Positions 6,046-8,420 of a stretch of DNA of 8,420 nt are shown here, piece by piece. The translations under genes were made by a program, and so were the position numbers. The first letter of the stretch is position 1. Each line of letters opens with the position of its first letter. Below the pieces are notes generated by a model. The model did no database searches. It was not told the origin of the DNA and worked only from the letters and a program-made list of their open reading frames with translations. The stretch spans positions 1-8,420 of the forward strand of contig JBEKLG010000072.1 in assembly GCA_050010315.1 (NCBI GenBank), read 5' to 3'. The DNA is from Bog-793 sp050010315. Lineage in GTDB: Bacteria; Actinomycetota; Acidimicrobiia; Acidimicrobiales; Bog-793.

Positions 6046-6260
6046 CGCCAGCGCCCGCCGATGGTCGGCTTCTCCCCTAACAACGTCATCGCTGGCGGTC
6101 TGCGCGTCCCCAATGTGCTGGTCATGGGCGGCCCGGAACGGGCACGCAGAACATCGTGGTCGAGGAGCTGCCGGCGCGCCACACGGATCTGGAATTCAAC
6201 ACGCGTCCCCTAACGCGCGTGCCACATCTGGGTGAGAGTGTTCTCAACCGCCGGTTAGGT
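6046..6260 (+). pseudogene. Frameshifted protein-coding scrap of unknown origin
   Basis: From 6061 one frame reads MVGFSPNNVIAGGLRVPNVL and then VMGG, and degenerates after about 6132. The next frame continues from 6135 as GTGTQNIVVEELPARHTDLE. Each half looks like ordinary folded-protein sequence and each turns implausible where the other takes over, as expected for a single-base loss near 6133. No start with a ribosome binding site is seen, and a stop lies at 6043-6045. I cannot name the family. The two readings could also be chance in GC-rich DNA. Confidence 0.25.
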
Positions 6261-6308
6261 CCCGGCCCACGGCTCACGCCGCCAGTCGGAGATCGTGGAC
6301 ATCGATTC

Positions 6309-6464
6309 TCAGACACCAACGTTGTGCGACTGGTTACCGCCCAGACCCACTTCCGCCAAGCCGACGTTCAACCCTGGCGCGTCAGGGATCGATACCTCAA
6401 GGTGATCGGGGAACACGGCGACCCTCTCGACCAGCTCTTCCACCAACAGTCGCCGCTCCGGTGA
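6309..6464 (-). pseudogene. Remnant of the C-terminal end of a serine recombinase
   Basis: The minus strand reads SPERRLLVEELVERVAVFPD, then HLEVSIPDAPGLNVGLAEVG and LGG. From memory, this matches the tail of resolvase/integrase-type serine recombinases of actinobacteria, where an ERR-LL-L-V coiled segment leads to V-x-(L/F)-Y/F-P-D-x-L-x-V, then APPxxVxLxEVGL. The frame stops at NVGV, while the frame beside it continues VSENRCPRSP. That recalls the VVSEGGLEPP-type tails often seen at these genes, so a frameshift is likely here too. Upstream, before residue SPERR, the frame loses resemblance, and the catalytic Ser domain and zinc region are absent. It would be a relic of an integrated element. 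The identification rests on motif memory without a search. Confidence 0.35.
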
Positions 6465-6620
6465 TCGGCTTGGTGGTTGAGGAAGCTGATGCGACACCAG
6501 CCACTCAGACGGTCCTGCATGACCAGGAATACGGAGCGCAGACGGTATGGTCATCTGCGGCGGGGGAGCGATGACTTCGGTCGCCGGTTCTCGTCATCAT
6601 CACGACGGAACCTGTCGAGT

Positions 6621-6627
6621 AAGGGAG
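6621..6627 (+). promoter_or_regulatory. Shine-Dalgarno that fixes the VOC gene start
   Basis: AAGGGAG lies 6 bases before the ATG at 6634. The frame stays open upstream to 6547, but those 29 codons (with SRHHHDGTC) look unlike the family and have no comparable site, so 6634 is preferred. Confidence 0.8.
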
Positions 6628-6633
6628 CAGATC

Positions 6634-7410
6634 ATGACCACCCGGACCACCGTCCCAGTAGGAGCCCCGTGCTGGACCGACCTGTGGACCTCCGATGTCG
6701 AGGGAAGCCGCCGCTTCTACGGCGAGCTGTTCGGCTGGGAGGCAGGCGAACCGAGCCCCGAGTTCGGCGGCTACTTTATGTTCAACCGCGCCGGCGTGCC
6801 CGTGGCTGGCGCCATGGGCGACATGCCCGACAACCCGGCGCAGAATCTCTGGAAGATCTACCTGGCCACGGACGACATCGCGCGGACCGTCAAAGCGGCC
6901 GAGGCGGAGGGCGGCCAGATCGTTGTTCCCGCTATGCCGGTGGCTGATCTCGGCATCCAGGCCGTGCTTACGGACCCGACCGGGGCCGGCGTCGGCGTTT
7001 GGCAGCCCGCAACCTTCCCCGGGTTCAGCGTCCTCGACGAGTCGGGGTCGCCGAGTTGGTTCGAGCTCTTCGCCACCGACTACATCCGAGCCGTCGACTT
7101 CTACCGTTCGGTGTTCCGTTGGGAGACTCAGGTCCTCTCCGACACCGACGACTTTCGTTACACGGTATTGAACCCCGGCGACGACGGACAACTGGCTGGG
7201 ATCATGGACGCCAAGAGCTTCGTCCCCGCGGGCGGCTCGTACTGGTCGGTCTACTGGGAGACCGAGGATGTGGACGCCACCGTCGCCAAGCTGCGTTCAC
7301 TGGGTGGCGGCGTCACCCGGGAGGCGACCGACACCCCGTACGGTCGGATGGCGACGGTGACCGACCCTTGCGGGGCGGGCTTCAAGCTGCGCCAGGCGCC
7401 CACCGCCTGA
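6634..7410 (+). CDS. VOC family protein with two glyoxalase-like modules
   Basis: A 258-residue cytoplasmic protein of the vicinal oxygen chelate superfamily, with two modules in tandem. Module 1 (about 10-126) starts WTDLWTSDVEGSRRFYGELF and ends LTDPTGAGVGVWQP. Module 2 (about 140-256) starts WFELFATDYIRAVDFYRSVF and ends VTDPCGAGFKLRQA. The matching halves show an internal duplication. Length and layout fit the mycobacterial CFP32/Rv0577-like group and Streptomyces proteins annotated as hydroxylase or glyoxalase, whose substrates are mostly unsettled. At the first metal-ligand position module 1 has Asp and module 2 Glu; the late position (VWQ, LRQ) has no classic acidic ligand. Standard glyoxalase I activity is therefore doubtful; ligand binding or another VOC reaction is possible. 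It stands alone, convergent with the GH130 gene. Confidence 0.92.
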   Translation: MTTRTTVPVGAPCWTDLWTSDVEGSRRFYGELFGWEAGEPSPEFGGYFMFNRAGVPVAGAMGDMPDNPAQNLWKIYLATDDIARTVKAAEAEGGQIVVPAMPVADLGIQAVLTDPTGAGVGVWQPATFPGFSVLDESGSPSWFELFATDYIRAVDFYRSVFRWETQVLSDTDDFRYTVLNPGDDGQLAGIMDAKSFVPAGGSYWSVYWETEDVDATVAKLRSLGGGVTREATDTPYGRMATVTDPCGAGFKLRQAPTA

Positions 7411-7537
7411 CCCGAAGCCAGGCAAGGGAGTGGCTAGGAGGAATCCGGGTCCGAGTCATTGAGCAAGAACGGATTGGAGCGCTTCGCCGGCGTGACTACG
7501 CAGCACCACGTCAGTCGCACTTATCTTCCCCATCCCC

Positions 7538-8420
7538 TTACCGTGGGTTCGCGCTGCTGCTCGACCGTACCGGAGCGCCGGCGGCGAGGGCGGCGAGCAG
7601 CACGGGCAACGGCAGCGTGGCCACGCCAATAGCGGAGTCGCCGATGCCGTAGGGGAGGACCAGAGTGCCGGCGTGCACGAGGGCGCCGCAGGAGTAGACG
7701 ACGTTCGGCACATAGCCGTCCTGTTCGTCGGGCGCCGGGCTGAGCAGTGGCTCGCGGAGCTGGCCGATGATCCGGGACGGATCTTCGAGATCGAGAAGTA
7801 TGGCGCCGATGTTGTAGGTGCGCATCGGGCCGACGCCGTGGGTGATCACAAGCCAGCCAGCGTCAGTCTCGATCGGCGAGCCGCAGTTGCCGAGCTGGAG
7901 CACGTCCCATGCCTGGGTGGGCACCTGGTACGGAAGCGCGTTCTCCCAAATACGAAGGTTCTCAGAGAAGATAACCGTGTTCGCCTCGTGGTCGGACCTG
8001 GATAGGGCCGCGAAGCGGCCGTTGATTTGGCGAGGAAACAGCGCGAGGCCCTTGTTGGCCGCGAGGTTGACGATGGGCGAGGAGGTGAAGGCGCGGAAGT
8101 CCGTTGTCTCCAGAAGCTGCTGAGCGATGTCGACGCCGTCATAGGCCGTGTAAGTGGCGAAATAGGAAACGGTCCGGTCCTGGTGCTCAAACCGCACGAA
8201 CCGGGCGTCTTCCATGCCGTTGCGTTCGGCTCCCATGGCCGGCAGGAGGACTCGCTCGGCCAGCGACGTGTCCGTCGAGAAGCGGACACCGTAGGTCCGC
8301 TCGGCGATCTTGCGCATGAGTGAGATCGTCGACCCGTTCCGTCTGTGGGTCACCAACTGGCCCTGAAGTCGGCCCAGCCGTTCCTCGAGCTCCGCCGCGG
8401 TGAATTGCTGACCGAGCGCG
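7538..8420 (-). CDS. GH130 family mannoside phosphorylase/hydrolase (5' end outside window)
   Basis: The last 293 residues or so of a glycoside hydrolase family 130 enzyme. The family cleaves beta-mannosides by phosphorolysis or hydrolysis on a five-bladed propeller. Family features in order: VTHRRNGSTISLMRKIAE, NGMEDARFVRF (the E-D-A/P-R motif that I take to hold the acid-catalyst Asp), NKGLALFPR, ALSRSD, LGNCGSPIETDAGWLVITHG, GVGPMRTYNIGAILLDLEDP, DGYVPNVVYSCGALVH and LPYGIGD. A TTG at 8356 could be read as a start, but the frame stays open to the right edge with sequence such as TAAELEERLGRLQG. Full-length relatives of this subgroup also have a long N-terminal part, so the gene is taken to continue. 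A low-complexity tail (VRSSSSANPR) ends it. Phosphorylase or hydrolase cannot be decided without the missing part. No signal peptide is visible in this portion. Confidence 0.9.
   Translation of the reverse strand, partial: ALGQQFTAAELEERLGRLQGQLVTHRRNGSTISLMRKIAERTYGVRFSTDTSLAERVLLPAMGAERNGMEDARFVRFEHQDRTVSYFATYTAYDGVDIAQQLLETTDFRAFTSSPIVNLAANKGLALFPRQINGRFAALSRSDHEANTVIFSENLRIWENALPYQVPTQAWDVLQLGNCGSPIETDAGWLVITHGVGPMRTYNIGAILLDLEDPSRIIGQLREPLLSPAPDEQDGYVPNVVYSCGALVHAGTLVLPYGIGDSAIGVATLPLPVLLAALAAGAPVRSSSSANPR

Larger units (their letters stand above)
5911..6633. other. Degraded region without an intact gene
   Basis: About 720 bases between the lipoprotein and VOC genes. No frame has both a ribosome binding site and a recognisable full-length product. 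Two scraps look protein-derived: a frameshifted plus-strand reading at about 6046-6260 and a minus-strand recombinase-like end at 6309-6464. A 6-bp inverted repeat (CCAGTT/AACTGG, 6016-6035) is probably chance. From 6465 to 6620 I see nothing specific. Confidence 0.55.

Noticed and set aside
6547..6633. A 29-codon N-terminal extension of the VOC protein
   Set aside because: The ATG at 6634 has AAGGGAG at ideal spacing and gives the usual family N-terminus. The extension has no such site.
6505..7191. A 228-codon minus-strand frame over the VOC gene
   Set aside because: It is antisense to an intact recognised gene with a strong ribosome binding site. Its product matches no family I know.

Overview
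The window is GC-rich DNA, by eye about two thirds G+C. Its protein families are most familiar from soil and aquatic Actinomycetota: a family 1 encapsulin, an actinobacterial-type MIP channel, a CFP32-like two-module VOC protein, a GH130 mannoside enzyme and a secreted propeller of SC-x5-C-xAVG repeats. The propeller repeat hints at Acidimicrobiia or a relative, but no marker gene is present and that placement is an inference.

Layout. Bases 1-866 hold the end of an encapsulin nanocompartment operon: the last 22 codons of a cargo protein with its encapsulation peptide, overlapping the start of the shell protein. Bases 935-2521 are a minus-strand block. It contains a conserved small protein with a ParB/sulfiredoxin-like DGYHR motif, a decayed or very small membrane-associated reading frame, and a secreted protein of unknown function. 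An aquaporin/glycerol-facilitator channel (2628-3419, +) is divergent from that block. Bases 3420-3911 hold no gene, only short tandem repeats and a nested inverted repeat. A seven-repeat secreted beta-propeller protein (3912-5069, -) is divergent from a small lipoprotein (5365-5910, +). Bases 5911-6633 look degraded, with a probable serine-recombinase C-terminal scrap on the minus strand and a frameshifted plus-strand scrap. A two-module VOC (glyoxalase-like) protein (6634-7410, +) then converges with a GH130 glycoside hydrolase/phosphorylase (7538 to the right edge, -), whose N-terminus lies outside the window.

How the genes relate. Only the cargo tail and encapsulin form a clear functional unit: the shell self-assembles and captures the cargo through its C-terminal tag. 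The other genes look like independent transcription units, mostly divergent or convergent, in an accessory region with traces of past insertion. The cargo is cut off at the left edge, so its enzyme class cannot be read here. I found no CRISPR array, intact transposon, rRNA, complete tRNA or defence operon. The best leads are the encapsulin tag overlap, the disulfide-rich propeller, the atypical channel filter and the decayed recombinase segment.
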